DNA of 64,000 nucleotides from Actinokineospora alba (GCF_004362515.1 NZ_SNXU01000001.1:3286001-3350000); one strand, 5' to 3'. Shown: positions 1 through 8,787, counted from the stretch's first letter. The notes: generated by a model from the letters alone, not told the origin. Numbers and translations are program-made.

Positions 1-751
1 TGGTGATGGCCTGGCCGAGTGCGGCGTCGGTGCAATTGTCGCAGCCGAGGCTCATGTTCGCCACCTCGATCTCGGCGGCGTTGGCGGCCACCCAGTCGAC
101 CCCGGCGGTGACCCCGGACAGGCTGCCGCTTCCGCCGGAGCCCAACACTTTCGCCGACCAGATCCGGGCTCCGGGGGCCATGCCGACGACTCCGGCGCCG
201 TCGTCGCGGGCGCCGATCGTGCCCGCCACGTGGGTGCCGTGGCCGTGGTCGTCGGCACCCGAGTTGTTGGTGCAGGTGGTGCTGTTGACGCAGTTGGTCC
301 TGGCCACGACGTTCAGGTCAGGGTGCTGGGCGACGCCGGTGTCGATCACCGCGACGTCGACGTCGACGCTGTAGTCGTTGCTGCCGTTGATTTTCAGGTT
401 CGGGTTGGCGGTGGCGTTCGCGCGATCCACGCCGGTGGGGACGGTGTCTGTGGTGTGCATGAGCCGGTCCGGCTCGACCGAGGCGACTCTCGGGTCGCGG
501 CGCAGCGCGTCGGCGCCGCCCGCGGTCAGGGTGGCCGAGAATCCGCGCAGCGCGTGCTGGTAGATGTGCCCGACCTGGCCGCCATGCCGGTCGACGTGCC
601 CGGTGGCGAACGCGGCCGGGTCCTGGGCGCCGTGTAGGACGACGACGTACCCGGACTGAGCCGGTGCCGCCGCGGAGACGCCGGTGAGGGCGGCTGAGGT
701 CAGCGCCAGCACCCCGACTCCGGTGAGCAGCGCTGTGGTGATTGTGCGCAC
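1..751 (-). CDS. Secreted subtilisin-family (S8) serine protease, C-terminus cut by window edge
   Basis: This is the N-terminal 250 residues of an exported S8 peptidase that runs off the left edge. The GTG at 751 is preceded by a GAGAGGA ribosome site and starts a Sec signal peptide (hydrophobic core about residues 7-24, cleavage probably after AAAPA). Residues about 33-100 look like an Inhibitor_I9 propeptide (GYVVVLH, GFSATL). The catalytic domain begins near residue 130: Asp in AVIDTG (about 137) and His in HGTHVAGT (about 171) are present, while the catalytic Ser lies outside the window. Cysteine pairs (TNCVNSTTC, SLGCDNC) suggest disulfides, as in extracellular actinomycete proteases. 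It lies 116 bp downstream of the LuxR regulator on the same strand. Family assignment is secure; substrate and C-terminal domains are unknown. Confidence 0.9.
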   Translation of the reverse strand, partial: MRTITTALLTGVGVLALTSAALTGVSAAAPAQSGYVVVLHGAQDPAAFATGHVDRHGGQVGHIYQHALRGFSATLTAGGADALRRDPRVASVEPDRLMHTTDTVPTGVDRANATANPNLKINGSNDYSVDVDVAVIDTGVAQHPDLNVVARTNCVNSTTCTNNSGADDHGHGTHVAGTIGARDDGAGVVGMAPGARIWSAKVLGSGGSGSLSGVTAGVDWVAANAAEIEVANMSLGCDNCTDAALGQAIT

Positions 752-867
752 GATTGGTCCTCTCGCAGGGTTTTCGCAGGGCCGCGACGAGTCGCGGTGC
801 GGCAACTGTCCGAGGAGATGACCGCGGGGAACAACGCCGGAAATAATGCGTAGGGGTACGCCTTCGA

Positions 868-3519
868 TCAGCTGTGGTCCTCCGGCCGCAGCGCGTCGCG
901 GTCGGGGGCGCCGAGCTTGTGCAGGACGCGGGCGGCGTGCCGTTCGACGGTGCGCGGCGACAGGAACAGCACCTCGGCGATCTGCCGGTTCGTGCGGCCG
1001 AGGGCGAGCAGGCGCGCCACCTGGCGTTCCCTCGGCGACAGCTCCGTGCCGTACCCCCGGCGTCCGGGGCGCGCGCCGGTAGTGCCGCCGTGCTCGCGAA
1101 CGAGGTGGTCGCAGCGGGCGAGGTCCCACGTGGCCCCGAGCGCGGTGAACAGCCTGCTCGCCTCCGCGAGCTGCCCGGGCGACGGCGGCAGACACCGTGC
1201 GGCGGCTTCCAGGGCGCGCGCCTGTTCGTAGGGCCGGGGGAGCGCGGCGAGCAGCGTCGCGGCTTCGCCGTAGAGCGCGGCCGCCTCGTCGAGCCGGTCC
1301 CGCGCCGCGGCGATCGCGGCCCGCCCGAACGGAACCATCGCGTGCGCGAACGGGCAGTCGCGCCCTTCGACGTCCGCGGCGAACTCGTCGAGCAGCCGCC
1401 GCGCCCGCGGCAGGTCACCGGTGTGCAGCAGGGCCTCCACCCCGGCGTCGACGAGTTCGGTCGCCCACGCCCAGACTCCCTTGAGCCGCAGGATCTCCAC
1501 CGCCGCCGACAGCTCGCCGACTGCCTCCTCGCCCCGGCCGCGGACCAGCGCCAGCCGGACCCGCGTCGCGGCGGCACAGATCACCACCGGCCCGTACCAG
1601 CCGTTCATCGAGCGAAGCCCGTGTGCGCCAAGGTATTCCTCCGCCTCGTCCCACTCGCCTCTGGCGAGCGCGAGCTGCGCCAGCACGAGCGAGGCGTCGA
1701 CGGCGACGAACGTAGTGTGCGTAGCGGATTCCAGATAGGCCCGCGCGCGCTCGACCAAGCCGTCCCATCGGCCGGTGACGTGGTCGAGACGCAGCCGGTT
1801 CGACGTGGCCATCTGCCACGGATATGACGGCCCGCTGCGCCCGGCCAGGTCCGCCGCCCGGGTGAGGAAGTCCGCGGCCGCCGCATGGTGTCCGAGGGCG
1901 ATCGCGGCGTCGGAGAAGTTGGCGCAGCCGCGCAGGAGTTCACGCCGCTCACCGGTCGTCGCCCCGTCGTCGGGGAGTGCGGCGATGGCGTCCCAGGCGC
2001 GCGGGTCGCCGAGTTGCGCCAGCGTGCTCGCCCGGTTGACCGCGGTCGCGAGGAGCAGCACCGGATCGCCGCGGTCGGGCACGGTCCGCTCGACCTCGGC
2101 CAGCCACCGCAGATGTTCCTCCACGTGGCAGTTCCCCCAGAACGGAACGGCCAAGGCGGACATCGTCCGGGCCGCCAGCGCCGGACGGCGGGCGAGTTCG
2201 GTGACCGCGATCCGGAGCTGGGCCCGACCGGTGTCGCCGTCGCCCGCCTGATTTCCCAGCAGCAGCCCCAGATCCAGGCGAAGCTCGCCGCGCAGCCCGG
2301 CCGGGAGCCGCCCATCGGCGAGGATGTCGCGCAGCAGCGCGACCGTCTCGTCGTACGCGAGACTGCTCAACGCGAGGCGCCCCAACCGGACTGCGAGGGC
2401 ACCCCGCTCGGGGCGGGGCAGGTCCGGCTCGGACAGCAGCTCCTGCAACAGTTCGACCGCTTCGGCTGGGTTCGTGTGCTGGGCCGCGCGTTCGGCGTAT
2501 CGGGCGGCGGCGACCAGCTCTCCCGCCAACCGGCTGTGGAACACCAGGTCCGGCAGTGCGTCCTCGTCACGCTGCCGCAACGCCGCTACGTACGCCGCGT
2601 GCAGGCGCCGACGTTCGACCGGATGCAGCATTCGCACCACGGCGATCCCGGTGATCGGCGGGTGGAAGGCGAACGCGCGTCCGTCCGTGGACACCAGCAC
2701 ACCGGCGTCCACGGCGGCGGCCAACGCGGTCTCCACCTCCGGTGGCCCGAGCCCGCACACCTCGCTGAGCAACGGCACCGACACCGGACCCCGCGACAGC
2801 GCGGCGGCGTCGACGACCTGCCGTGCCCGCTCGGGCAACCGGGACAGTCGCTCGTCGACCAGTTCGGCGATCGGTTGAGGAATCCCTTTGCGGGCCAGTG
2901 CTTCCCGTGGACCGTCGTGCTCAAGATGGTTCACCAGCGCGCGCACCAGCACCGGCACGCCCGCGGTCAGCTCACGCACCTCGTCGGCGTGTGACCCGTC
3001 GCCGAGCGCCGCCACCTCGGCCGCGGTCAGCGGACCGACCTCGACGTGGTGCACGCCGGTCGACGCGGCCGAGGTGAGCCGGGTGCCCAGCGGCGGTTCG
3101 GCGCCGGGGGTCCAGGTCAGCAGCAGCGCCGCGTGCTCCGGCGGCCGGGTCACCAGGTAGCGCAACACCTGTCGAGAACGGTGATCAGCGCACTCCACGT
3201 CCTCGACGACCACCAGCCGCGCGTCGAGCAGATCACGCAGCGCCTCGCACACCCGATGCAGCTCGTCCGCCTCGACGGCGGCCAGGACCGGCCCCGGGTC
3301 ACCGCGGCCCAGGCCGCTGACCAACTCCCGCACGAGAACGTACGGACCGTCCGGCAAACCCCGGCACCCGACGACGACCCGGCCGCGGCCTGCCGCGTCG
3401 AGCACCCGTTCGACCAGCCAGGACTTGCCCATCCCGGCGTCCCCGGTGATCACCACGACGGCGGGAGGGGCGGTCACGACCGCGACCACCTCGGCTACCA
3501 GCGACTCGCTTCCGGCCAC
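868..3519 (-). CDS. Large LuxR-family ATPase transcriptional regulator (LAL type)
   Basis: The product is 883 residues. An N-terminal AAA/STAND ATPase carries a Walker A GDAGMGKS at about 26-33 and a Walker B-like VVVEDVECAD; the long helical TPR-like middle is typical of LAL regulators. The last 65 residues form a LuxR helix-turn-helix (LSPRERQVARLLALG, TNRQIAEVL, SPRTVERH). I chose the GTG at 3519 because GGGAGGGGG lies just upstream and the ATPase fold starts immediately after. An in-frame ATG at 3585 would add 22 residues, and the reading frame stays open to 4596 only because of high GC. LAL proteins couple nucleotide or ligand binding to activation of nearby operons. The likely target is unknown; the S8 protease downstream on the same strand is one candidate (inference). 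Confidence 0.88.
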   Translation of the reverse strand: MAGSESLVAEVVAVVTAPPAVVVITGDAGMGKSWLVERVLDAAGRGRVVVGCRGLPDGPYVLVRELVSGLGRGDPGPVLAAVEADELHRVCEALRDLLDARLVVVEDVECADHRSRQVLRYLVTRPPEHAALLLTWTPGAEPPLGTRLTSAASTGVHHVEVGPLTAAEVAALGDGSHADEVRELTAGVPVLVRALVNHLEHDGPREALARKGIPQPIAELVDERLSRLPERARQVVDAAALSRGPVSVPLLSEVCGLGPPEVETALAAAVDAGVLVSTDGRAFAFHPPITGIAVVRMLHPVERRRLHAAYVAALRQRDEDALPDLVFHSRLAGELVAAARYAERAAQHTNPAEAVELLQELLSEPDLPRPERGALAVRLGRLALSSLAYDETVALLRDILADGRLPAGLRGELRLDLGLLLGNQAGDGDTGRAQLRIAVTELARRPALAARTMSALAVPFWGNCHVEEHLRWLAEVERTVPDRGDPVLLLATAVNRASTLAQLGDPRAWDAIAALPDDGATTGERRELLRGCANFSDAAIALGHHAAAADFLTRAADLAGRSGPSYPWQMATSNRLRLDHVTGRWDGLVERARAYLESATHTTFVAVDASLVLAQLALARGEWDEAEEYLGAHGLRSMNGWYGPVVICAAATRVRLALVRGRGEEAVGELSAAVEILRLKGVWAWATELVDAGVEALLHTGDLPRARRLLDEFAADVEGRDCPFAHAMVPFGRAAIAAARDRLDEAAALYGEAATLLAALPRPYEQARALEAAARCLPPSPGQLAEASRLFTALGATWDLARCDHLVREHGGTTGARPGRRGYGTELSPRERQVARLLALGRTNRQIAEVLFLSPRTVERHAARVLHKLGAPDRDALRPEDHS

Positions 3520-3604
3520 CCAGAGCCCCCTCCCGAGTAGAACGTCCCAGCGGACATACTGCTCAGATATGTGCCTGATGACCATGCCCCCACGCTCGGT
3601 CGCG

Positions 3605-3678
3605 GTGACGTTTCGGGGGTTCCGCACGGACACGCCATCGAAGTTGGCAGTGTTCGTGCGGGACCCCCGAAACGTCAC
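3605..3678. repeat. Long imperfect palindrome (hairpin element A)
   Basis: Arms 3605-3637 and 3646-3678 pair almost completely. The outer 23 nt (GTGACGTTTCGGGGG...) has one mismatch, the inner GGACAC/GTGTTC has a wobble, and GCCA/TGGC closes a loop of about 7 nt. It sits upstream of the LuxR gene and directly before a truncated DUF2867-like frame. With no U-run and with divergent flanks it is a poor terminator. It resembles an extragenic palindromic element of REP or MITE type. I see no second copy in the window. Confidence 0.75.
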
Positions 3679-3760
3679 CACAAAAGCGGCCGAGCCGCGC
3701 CGCCGAAGGCGGCGCCATGTCGCAGCCTGGGTTCGCGCCGGGCTGGAGGCGACCGGGGGT

Positions 3761-4048
3761 GTGGTCAAGCGGATCGTGGGCATGTTGGGAATCCACGACA
3801 CGCCTGCGTCCGAAGAGCAGGTCGGCCCGTTCCGGATCGTCGAGTCCGGGCCGGACGTGATCCACCTCGAGACGACACTGCCGCTGATGCGCGTCGTCAT
3901 GGTGGGGCGCGGGGTCGAGCCCAGGCGCCGGGTGCTCACGACCTTTCTGTACTTCCGGCGGCCGCTGCTCGCGCGGATCGTCTGGGTGTTCGTCGGCCTG
4001 GGGCACCGGCGAACCGCGCCGAAGGTCCTCACCGCCAAGACCGACTGA
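3761..4048 (+). pseudogene. Truncated DUF2867-like protein
   Basis: This frame encodes about 95 residues that resemble the C-terminal two thirds of a DUF2867 protein: a VVKRIVGMLG stretch like the mid-domain of that family, then a GPFRIVE segment, a beta-rich region, and a C-terminal RPLLARIVWVFVGLGHR helix. Full DUF2867 proteins are about 150-190 residues, and the intact relative at 4665-5243 is 192. No convincing start lies upstream; the frame instead runs back into a GC-rich spacer and hairpin A. GTG codons at 3761 and 3776 or ATG at 3782 could start a short protein. The simplest reading is a decayed paralogue whose 5' end was lost, possibly by arrival of the hairpin (inference). A genuine short gene translated with the TetR gene 11 bp downstream is the alternative. 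Confidence 0.45.
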
Positions 4049-4059
4049 TCGGAACCAGG

Positions 4060-4668
4060 ATGCGGACCAGTCACGCCGACCGCAGCGCCCGCACGCGCAC
4101 CGCGCTGCTGGAGTCCGCCGCCCGGGGGCTTTCCCGGTACGGCTACGGCAATCTCGTGCTCGAACAGGTGGCCAAGGACGCCGGCTACACCCGAGGTGCG
4201 CTCTACCACCAGTTCAAGGACAAGCAGGACCTGGTCCTGGCCGTGTGGGAGTGGGTCCTCGACACCTGGCAGGCGGAGGTGGGGGACTTCGTCGACCAGG
4301 AGTCCGACCCCGTCGCGGCGCTGCTGACCCTCGCGCGTCGCCACGCCCTGTTCTGCAGGCGCGACGTGGCACGCATGGCCGTCGCGCTGCGAGTCGAGTT
4401 CTCCGGCCAGGACCACCCCGTCGGACACGTGGTCGAGCAGAGCTACGCCCTCATCGCCGACAGCTGCGGCAGGCTCATCGAAGCCGGTCGGGACAACGGA
4501 ACGATCCCGCCCGGACCCCCGGTCGACACGCTCGCGCTGGCCTTCGTCGGCGCGCTGGAGGGGACGGTGATCGCCCTCGCGGGCCGGGTGCCGCATGACG
4601 AACTGCTCGCCGCGCGCGCCGTCGCGGGCGTGCTCGGCCTGATCCAGGACAAGGAGCCACCGAAGTGA
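4060..4668 (+). CDS. TetR/AcrR-family transcriptional regulator
   Basis: A 202-residue TetR repressor. The N-terminal helix-turn-helix is clear: RTRTALLESAARGLSRYGY, then LEQVAKDAGYTRGALYHQFKDKQDLV at about residues 30-55. The all-helical C-terminal ligand domain has the WEWVLDTW helix. The ATG at 4060 lies 11 bp after the truncated DUF2867 frame, and the gene overlaps the DUF2867 gene by 4 bp (GTGA). The regulator and the DUF2867 protein are therefore almost certainly cotranscribed and functionally linked, with the TetR probably autoregulating the pair. The ligand is not inferable. Confidence 0.9.
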   Translation: MRTSHADRSARTRTALLESAARGLSRYGYGNLVLEQVAKDAGYTRGALYHQFKDKQDLVLAVWEWVLDTWQAEVGDFVDQESDPVAALLTLARRHALFCRRDVARMAVALRVEFSGQDHPVGHVVEQSYALIADSCGRLIEAGRDNGTIPPGPPVDTLALAFVGALEGTVIALAGRVPHDELLAARAVAGVLGLIQDKEPPK

Positions 4669-5243
4669 AACTCCCGAAGACCGCGCACACCTCGCAGCCC
4701 TGGCGCGTCCACGAGCTCACCCGCGACTTCGACCTGGAGGACGTGTGGGCGCTGCCGACACCGGGCGGTCCCGACGACTTCCCGCGGCTCGTGCGCCAGT
4801 TCGTCGAGGGCGACACGTCGGACAATCCGTCCCGCGCCGCCCGGGTGCTCTTCGCCATCCGGTGGAAGCTCGGCAAGCTCTTCGGTTGGGACGACCCGGA
4901 TTCCGGCCTCGGCACCCGGGTGGAGACGCTGCGCGACCGGCTGCCCGCCGATCTCCGTGACGCACCGCCCGGGCCTGCCTTCGAGGGCGTCCCCTTCACG
5001 ACCGTGTACCTCACGGACACCGAATGGGTGGCGGAGATCGCCAACAAGACCGTGCACGGGGTGCTGCACCTCGGCTGGGTCCAGAGCGAGGACGGCGGCT
5101 ACCGCGGGCAGATGGCCGTGCTGGTCAAGCCGAACGGGCTGCTCGGCAAGGCCTACATGCTGGGGATCGCGCCGCTGCGGCACCTGATCGTGTACCCGGC
5201 GATGATCCGGGGCATCGGGCAGAAGTGGCGGACTAGGACCTAA
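4665..5243 (+). CDS. DUF2867 domain protein
   Basis: A 192-residue soluble protein of the DUF2867 family. It starts at a GTG that overlaps the stop of the TetR gene. Family-typical blocks are visible: an N-terminal VHELTRDF and LEDVWALPTP, a central RWKLGKLFGWDD, a beta-rich core (TTVYLTDTEWVAEIANKTVHGVLHLGW), and a C-terminal PLRHLIVYPAMIRG helix. The family function is unknown; members often resemble the C-terminal half of SDR-like epimerases or occur beside TetR or MarR regulators. There is no signal peptide or membrane segment. The truncated homologue at 3761-4048 implies an old local duplication. Confidence 0.8.
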   Translation: MKLPKTAHTSQPWRVHELTRDFDLEDVWALPTPGGPDDFPRLVRQFVEGDTSDNPSRAARVLFAIRWKLGKLFGWDDPDSGLGTRVETLRDRLPADLRDAPPGPAFEGVPFTTVYLTDTEWVAEIANKTVHGVLHLGWVQSEDGGYRGQMAVLVKPNGLLGKAYMLGIAPLRHLIVYPAMIRGIGQKWRTRT

Positions 5244-5295
5244 AGGTCGCCACGCTCGGCGTACCTGTCATAGAGTGCGTCGCGGGGGTGCTCAG

Positions 5296-6414
5296 GTGAA
5301 CTTCAAGGTGGATCCACCGTCCATCAGCGCGCTGGCGAAGCTGATGGGCCGGGCGGGCTCGGCCGCGTCGATCTTCGCGGCGGCGAACAACGGCGCAGGT
5401 CCCAGCGAGTTGGGCGAAGGCCTGCTCGGGATGCTGGCCGGGCCGCTCGACCGGTGGCAGGCATTGGGGCTGTCCAACTGCCAGCGGGCGTCCACACTCG
5501 CCGACCAGTGCGACAGTTCGCTCGTCGAGGCGGCGAAGTTCTATGTGGCCACCGACGCCGCCGAGGAAGCGCGGCTGGACAGCAAGTACCCGGCGGCGAC
5601 GTCACAGCGCGTCGGCGGCGACACCGTCACGGCGCCGGAGACCGCGGGCGGGTTCACCGACTGGGAAGACGCCTGGCGGGACCCGCACAACCCCGAGTTC
5701 CCTTACACCGCCCCACCTGAGCCCAGGGACAACGACGGCCGTGGCTGGGACTTCGACCTCGACGGTGAGATCGACAAGCTCACCGGGGCGGCGTCGGTGG
5801 CGCCGTACGTGCGCGACCTGCTGAAGTGGCTGGTCGGCTGGGATCCGTTCAGCGCCGTCACGACGCTGGTCGCGGGCGACTGGAAAGGGCTGATGCGCCA
5901 GGGTTCGGTGTTCGAGGACACCGCGACGGCGTTCGGCCGGATCAAGACCAACGTCGACCGCGGGCGCTACGCGATCCAGGACCGCTGGAACGGCAACGCC
6001 GCGGCCGCGGCGGAGAACTGGCTGGCCGCGTACTCGCAGGCGTGCGCCGACCACGCCAAGTTCTGCGTCGACGCCGGCTGGAAGATCAAGAACTTCGCCC
6101 GCTCCGCGTTCCACGCGTTCCAGGCGCTCAACGTCGCCATGGACACCCTGATCGACGCCGTGCTCGAGGCACTGCTCAAGGTGAAGGGCCTGGGCGCGGT
6201 CGTCGGCGGCGCGGTCAACGTCATTCGCGGCGAGAAGCCGGAGCAGGCGTTCGCCGCTGTCGTCTACTCCGTGCTCCCGATCGCGGAGCTGCTGGACCAG
6301 GTTCGGATGCTGGCCCACGGCATCCAGTCGGCGGCCGAGATGGTGGCGGGCAACGGCGAGGTGGCCGCGGCGGCCTGGCCGGGCGAGCCCTACCGACACC
6401 CGGCGGTCCGATGA
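5296..6414 (+). CDS. WXG100/ESX-type secretion substrate-like protein
   Basis: A 372-residue, Ala-rich helical protein. The first ~100 residues form a WXG100/EspC-like helical hairpin (VDPPSISALAKLMGRAGSAA, then LSNCQRASTLADQCDSS). A proline-rich, acidic linker follows. A second helical-hairpin domain at about 200-300 carries a WNG turn (DRWNGNAAAAAENW), matching the helix-turn-helix signature of type VII (ESX) substrates. There is no Sec or Tat signal. The GTG at 5296 follows GGGGGTGCT; an upstream GTG at 5275 is a weaker alternative. The gene overlaps the next by 4 bp (ATGA), typical of paired ESX substrate/partner genes. No ESX ATPase or membrane core is in the window. The role is inferred from fold and pairing only. 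Confidence 0.65.
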   Translation: MNFKVDPPSISALAKLMGRAGSAASIFAAANNGAGPSELGEGLLGMLAGPLDRWQALGLSNCQRASTLADQCDSSLVEAAKFYVATDAAEEARLDSKYPAATSQRVGGDTVTAPETAGGFTDWEDAWRDPHNPEFPYTAPPEPRDNDGRGWDFDLDGEIDKLTGAASVAPYVRDLLKWLVGWDPFSAVTTLVAGDWKGLMRQGSVFEDTATAFGRIKTNVDRGRYAIQDRWNGNAAAAAENWLAAYSQACADHAKFCVDAGWKIKNFARSAFHAFQALNVAMDTLIDAVLEALLKVKGLGAVVGGAVNVIRGEKPEQAFAAVVYSVLPIAELLDQVRMLAHGIQSAAEMVAGNGEVAAAAWPGEPYRHPAVR

Positions 6415-6770
6415 CCACCCCTTGGCGGACCGACGAAGGCCGCAAAGCCATGGAGACCCGGATGCGGCTGCTCGCCCGGGAACCCGGCGACCTCGGCGAA
6501 TTCGCCCGCGACGTGGTGGCGGGCCGAATGCGGCCGAGGGACCTGCTGTACTCCTCGGTCCTCGCCGAGGACACCGTCGGCGCCCTACGCTCAGCCGCCG
6601 ACGCCTGGCACGCCCTACCCGAGACCGAGCGCGAGGCGGCCATCGCCGCCGCCCCCGCCACCACGGCGGCCGAGATCGCCGCTTTGGCCGCGTACTCGGA
6701 ACCCGAACCGCCCCCACCACCGGACGACCCGGACAACGACACCCGCGGCTACCTCTCCGACGCCTGGTGA
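6411..6770 (+). CDS. Small hypothetical partner of the WXG100-like protein
   Basis: A 119-residue protein whose ATG overlaps the stop of the WXG100-like gene. It is helical and charged (EGRKAMETRMRLLAREPGDL), followed by an Ala-rich stretch and a proline/aspartate tail (EPPPPPDDPDND). A YSEPE motif fits the YxxxD/E pattern found in type VII secretion signals, though one short motif is weak evidence. No family is recognised. Translational coupling suggests it is a co-secreted partner or a dedicated chaperone (inference). The following 135 bp up to the dioxygenase stop hold no gene. Confidence 0.6.
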   Translation: MTTPWRTDEGRKAMETRMRLLAREPGDLGEFARDVVAGRMRPRDLLYSSVLAEDTVGALRSAADAWHALPETEREAAIAAAPATTAAEIAALAAYSEPEPPPPPDDPDNDTRGYLSDAW

Positions 6771-6905
6771 TGAGGGGGCGTCGGACAACCGCCGCCCTGC
6801 CCAACCGCCGCCTAAGGGGACCGTGATGAAGCCTGACCACGGTCACCCACCGCCCCGCACCATCACCCGCCAGGTGACCCCGACATAAAATTCCGGGGAG
6901 GCGGA

Positions 6906-7727
6906 CTAGCCCGCGCGCCACAGGGCGGGGGTTGACGGCGGCTCCCAGCCCGGTTGGGCGAGGTGTCCTTGCAGGCACACATATCCCTGCCCGCCGTAGG
7001 TGACTCGGGAGCCGACGGCGTACGCGGTGCCCACCGCCCAGGTGCCGCCCGGCTGGGTCGTGCTCGTCGGCGGGGTCGTGGTCGACGTGGGCGGATTCCC
7101 CGCCACGTTCAGCACGAAGTCGAACGTGGCCTCGCGCGCGCTGCCGACGTTCCGCACGGTCATCAGCAGGCGCGGGTCGAAGATCGGGTCGGTGTTGTTG
7201 CGCGGCTCCCCAGGAAAGTAGAGCTGGGTGGTGAGCACGGGCTTGTTCGGGGCCTGCACTTTCACGTGGAGGTGCCTGGTGCGGCCCGGGTAGAGCCCGG
7301 GCACGATCGTGGTGAGTGTGAACGCGCCCCGCCCGTCGGTGAACTGGTGTCCGCGGAACCGGTAGCCGGTGTTGTCGTAGGCGCCGTTGACGTCGGCCTG
7401 CCAGAAGTCCAGCAGGACATTGCCGAGCGGCTGGCAGGCGAGTCCGAAGACGTAGCCAGTGACGGTCAGCCGGGTGCCAGGGGTGCCCGCGACCACCAGC
7501 GAGGTGCGGCGCGGCGAGTTCGGCTTGAAGTACGGGCCTTCGGTCTGCGGCGGGGTCGGGTCGTCCCCGTCATCGCATTGCGGTGTGAGCGCGGGCGTTC
7601 CGCCGTTCGTCGCGGCGGTGCGGGCCAGGGCCGGTATGCCGATCATGGCGACCGGCATCGCGACTCCTGCGGCCAACGCGGCCCGCAGCACCGTTTTCCG
7701 GCTCGGGTGTGACTTTTCGCCATCCAT
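6906..7727 (-). CDS. Tat-exported intradiol ring-cleavage dioxygenase with C-terminal carbohydrate-binding module
   Basis: A 273-residue exported enzyme. The N-terminus has a basic, Tat-like signal (SRKTVLRAALAAG). Residues about 55-205 form an intradiol dioxygenase core: TEGPYF, the beta-sandwich LLDFWQADVNGAYDN, Tyr ligand candidates in GAYDNTGYRFRG, and His ligands in TRHLHVKV. A Thr/Pro linker (TSTTTPPTSTTQPG) leads to a C-terminal CBM5/12-like module rich in aromatic residues (WAVGTAYAVGSRVTYGG, GYVCLQGH, GWEPPSTPALW). Intradiol enzymes use Fe(III) to open catechols. Secreted CBM-linked examples are known from biomass-degrading Streptomyces, where they are thought to attack lignin-derived aromatics on the polysaccharide surface. 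The AraC gene lies 105 bp upstream on the same strand. Confidence 0.88.
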   Translation of the reverse strand: MDGEKSHPSRKTVLRAALAAGVAMPVAMIGIPALARTAATNGGTPALTPQCDDGDDPTPPQTEGPYFKPNSPRRTSLVVAGTPGTRLTVTGYVFGLACQPLGNVLLDFWQADVNGAYDNTGYRFRGHQFTDGRGAFTLTTIVPGLYPGRTRHLHVKVQAPNKPVLTTQLYFPGEPRNNTDPIFDPRLLMTVRNVGSAREATFDFVLNVAGNPPTSTTTPPTSTTQPGGTWAVGTAYAVGSRVTYGGQGYVCLQGHLAQPGWEPPSTPALWRAG

Positions 7728-7832
7728 GCGTGCTCCTCGTGTCGGGATCGAAACCGAACCTACGGAGCCGATCGCCGCCCGACGATGGACTGGACTGGGC
7801 GAACGTGGTGAATCCAGGGGTCACCGTTGCCA

Positions 7833-8714
7833 TCACCCGCGGCGGAACTCGCCGGGGCTCACCCCGGTCTCGCGGCGGAAGAAGCGGCAGAAGTAGGCCG
7901 GATCGGCGAAACCGACGCGGGCGGCGATCTGCCGCACCGTCAGGTCGGTCTTGACGAGGAGCCGCTTCGCCTCATGGGTGCGCGCCTCCCGCACCAGCCG
8001 CGCGGGGGTCCGGCCAGTCGCGGCTTTGACGGCCTCGGCGAGATATCCCGCGCTGACACCGATGCGTTCGGCGTAGGCCCGCGCCGACCACAGCTCGGGC
8101 TCGGCGCCGCCGATCAGCCGGGCGAACTCCTCGGCCACCGCCCCCGCCCGGCTCGGCGCGGCCCGCGCGGGCACCGAGGGCTGCCGTGCCATCCGCACGA
8201 CGAGGACGTGCAGCAGCGCTCGCAGGACGGTCTCGAAGCCGTCGGCTGCCCGGCGGTACTCCTCGTGCAGTTCGGCGATCAGCCGGGTGATGGCGGTGTT
8301 CGCGCTGTCGTCCAGCGCGAGCCACGGCCGCTCGCTCAGCCCGCGCAGCAGGTCACGGTCGGCGGGGTGGTCGAGCAGGAAGTCGTCGGTGAACAGGACA
8401 ACGGAGCCGTCCAGGTCGTCGGCGTCCTCCCAGTGGTGCACCTGCCCAGGGGCGATGGCACCCAGGTGCGGCGGGCGGAGGTCCCAGCGGGCGAGGTCGA
8501 CCACGTGCGTGCCGGTGCCCGCCGTGACGTGGACGATCTCGTGGAAGGTGTGCCGGTGCGGGAACGTCGCGCGCGACAGTGGGCCGATGGTGTCGAAGCT
8601 GCCGATGGCGAAGGGCAGTGCGTTGGGGTGCGCCACTTCGAGCCGGTGCATCGGCAGGCTGCCGTCGTCCGGTGCTGGGCAGGGCGTTCCCGGTGGCACT
8701 GTGGTGCCGCGCAT
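7833..8714 (-). CDS. AraC-family transcriptional regulator
   Basis: A 293-residue regulator. The N-terminal cupin sensing domain shows FPHRHTFHEIVHVTAGTGTHVVD, and the C-terminal two-helix AraC DNA-binding domain (ERIGVSAGYLAEAVKAATG, then TVRQIAARVGFADPAYFCRFFRRETG) spans about the last 100 residues. The ATG at 8714 has an AAGGAG ribosome site 8 bp upstream; an ATG at 8651 is also possible. The dioxygenase follows in the same direction, so this protein is the natural candidate activator of that enzyme, perhaps responding to an aromatic compound (inference). Confidence 0.9.
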   Translation of the reverse strand: MRGTTVPPGTPCPAPDDGSLPMHRLEVAHPNALPFAIGSFDTIGPLSRATFPHRHTFHEIVHVTAGTGTHVVDLARWDLRPPHLGAIAPGQVHHWEDADDLDGSVVLFTDDFLLDHPADRDLLRGLSERPWLALDDSANTAITRLIAELHEEYRRAADGFETVLRALLHVLVVRMARQPSVPARAAPSRAGAVAEEFARLIGGAEPELWSARAYAERIGVSAGYLAEAVKAATGRTPARLVREARTHEAKRLLVKTDLTVRQIAARVGFADPAYFCRFFRRETGVSPGEFRRG

Positions 8715-8787
8715 CCGCCGACTCCTTAGGTCCAGACCAATCCGTCCCGGCCACGATGGCACAGCCGGGCGGCCGGAACCAGGGTGC

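Noticed and set aside
868..4596. A 1,242-codon open frame including the LuxR gene
   Set aside because: The upstream third runs through hairpin A and lacks codon bias or family similarity; it reflects high GC rather than a longer protein.
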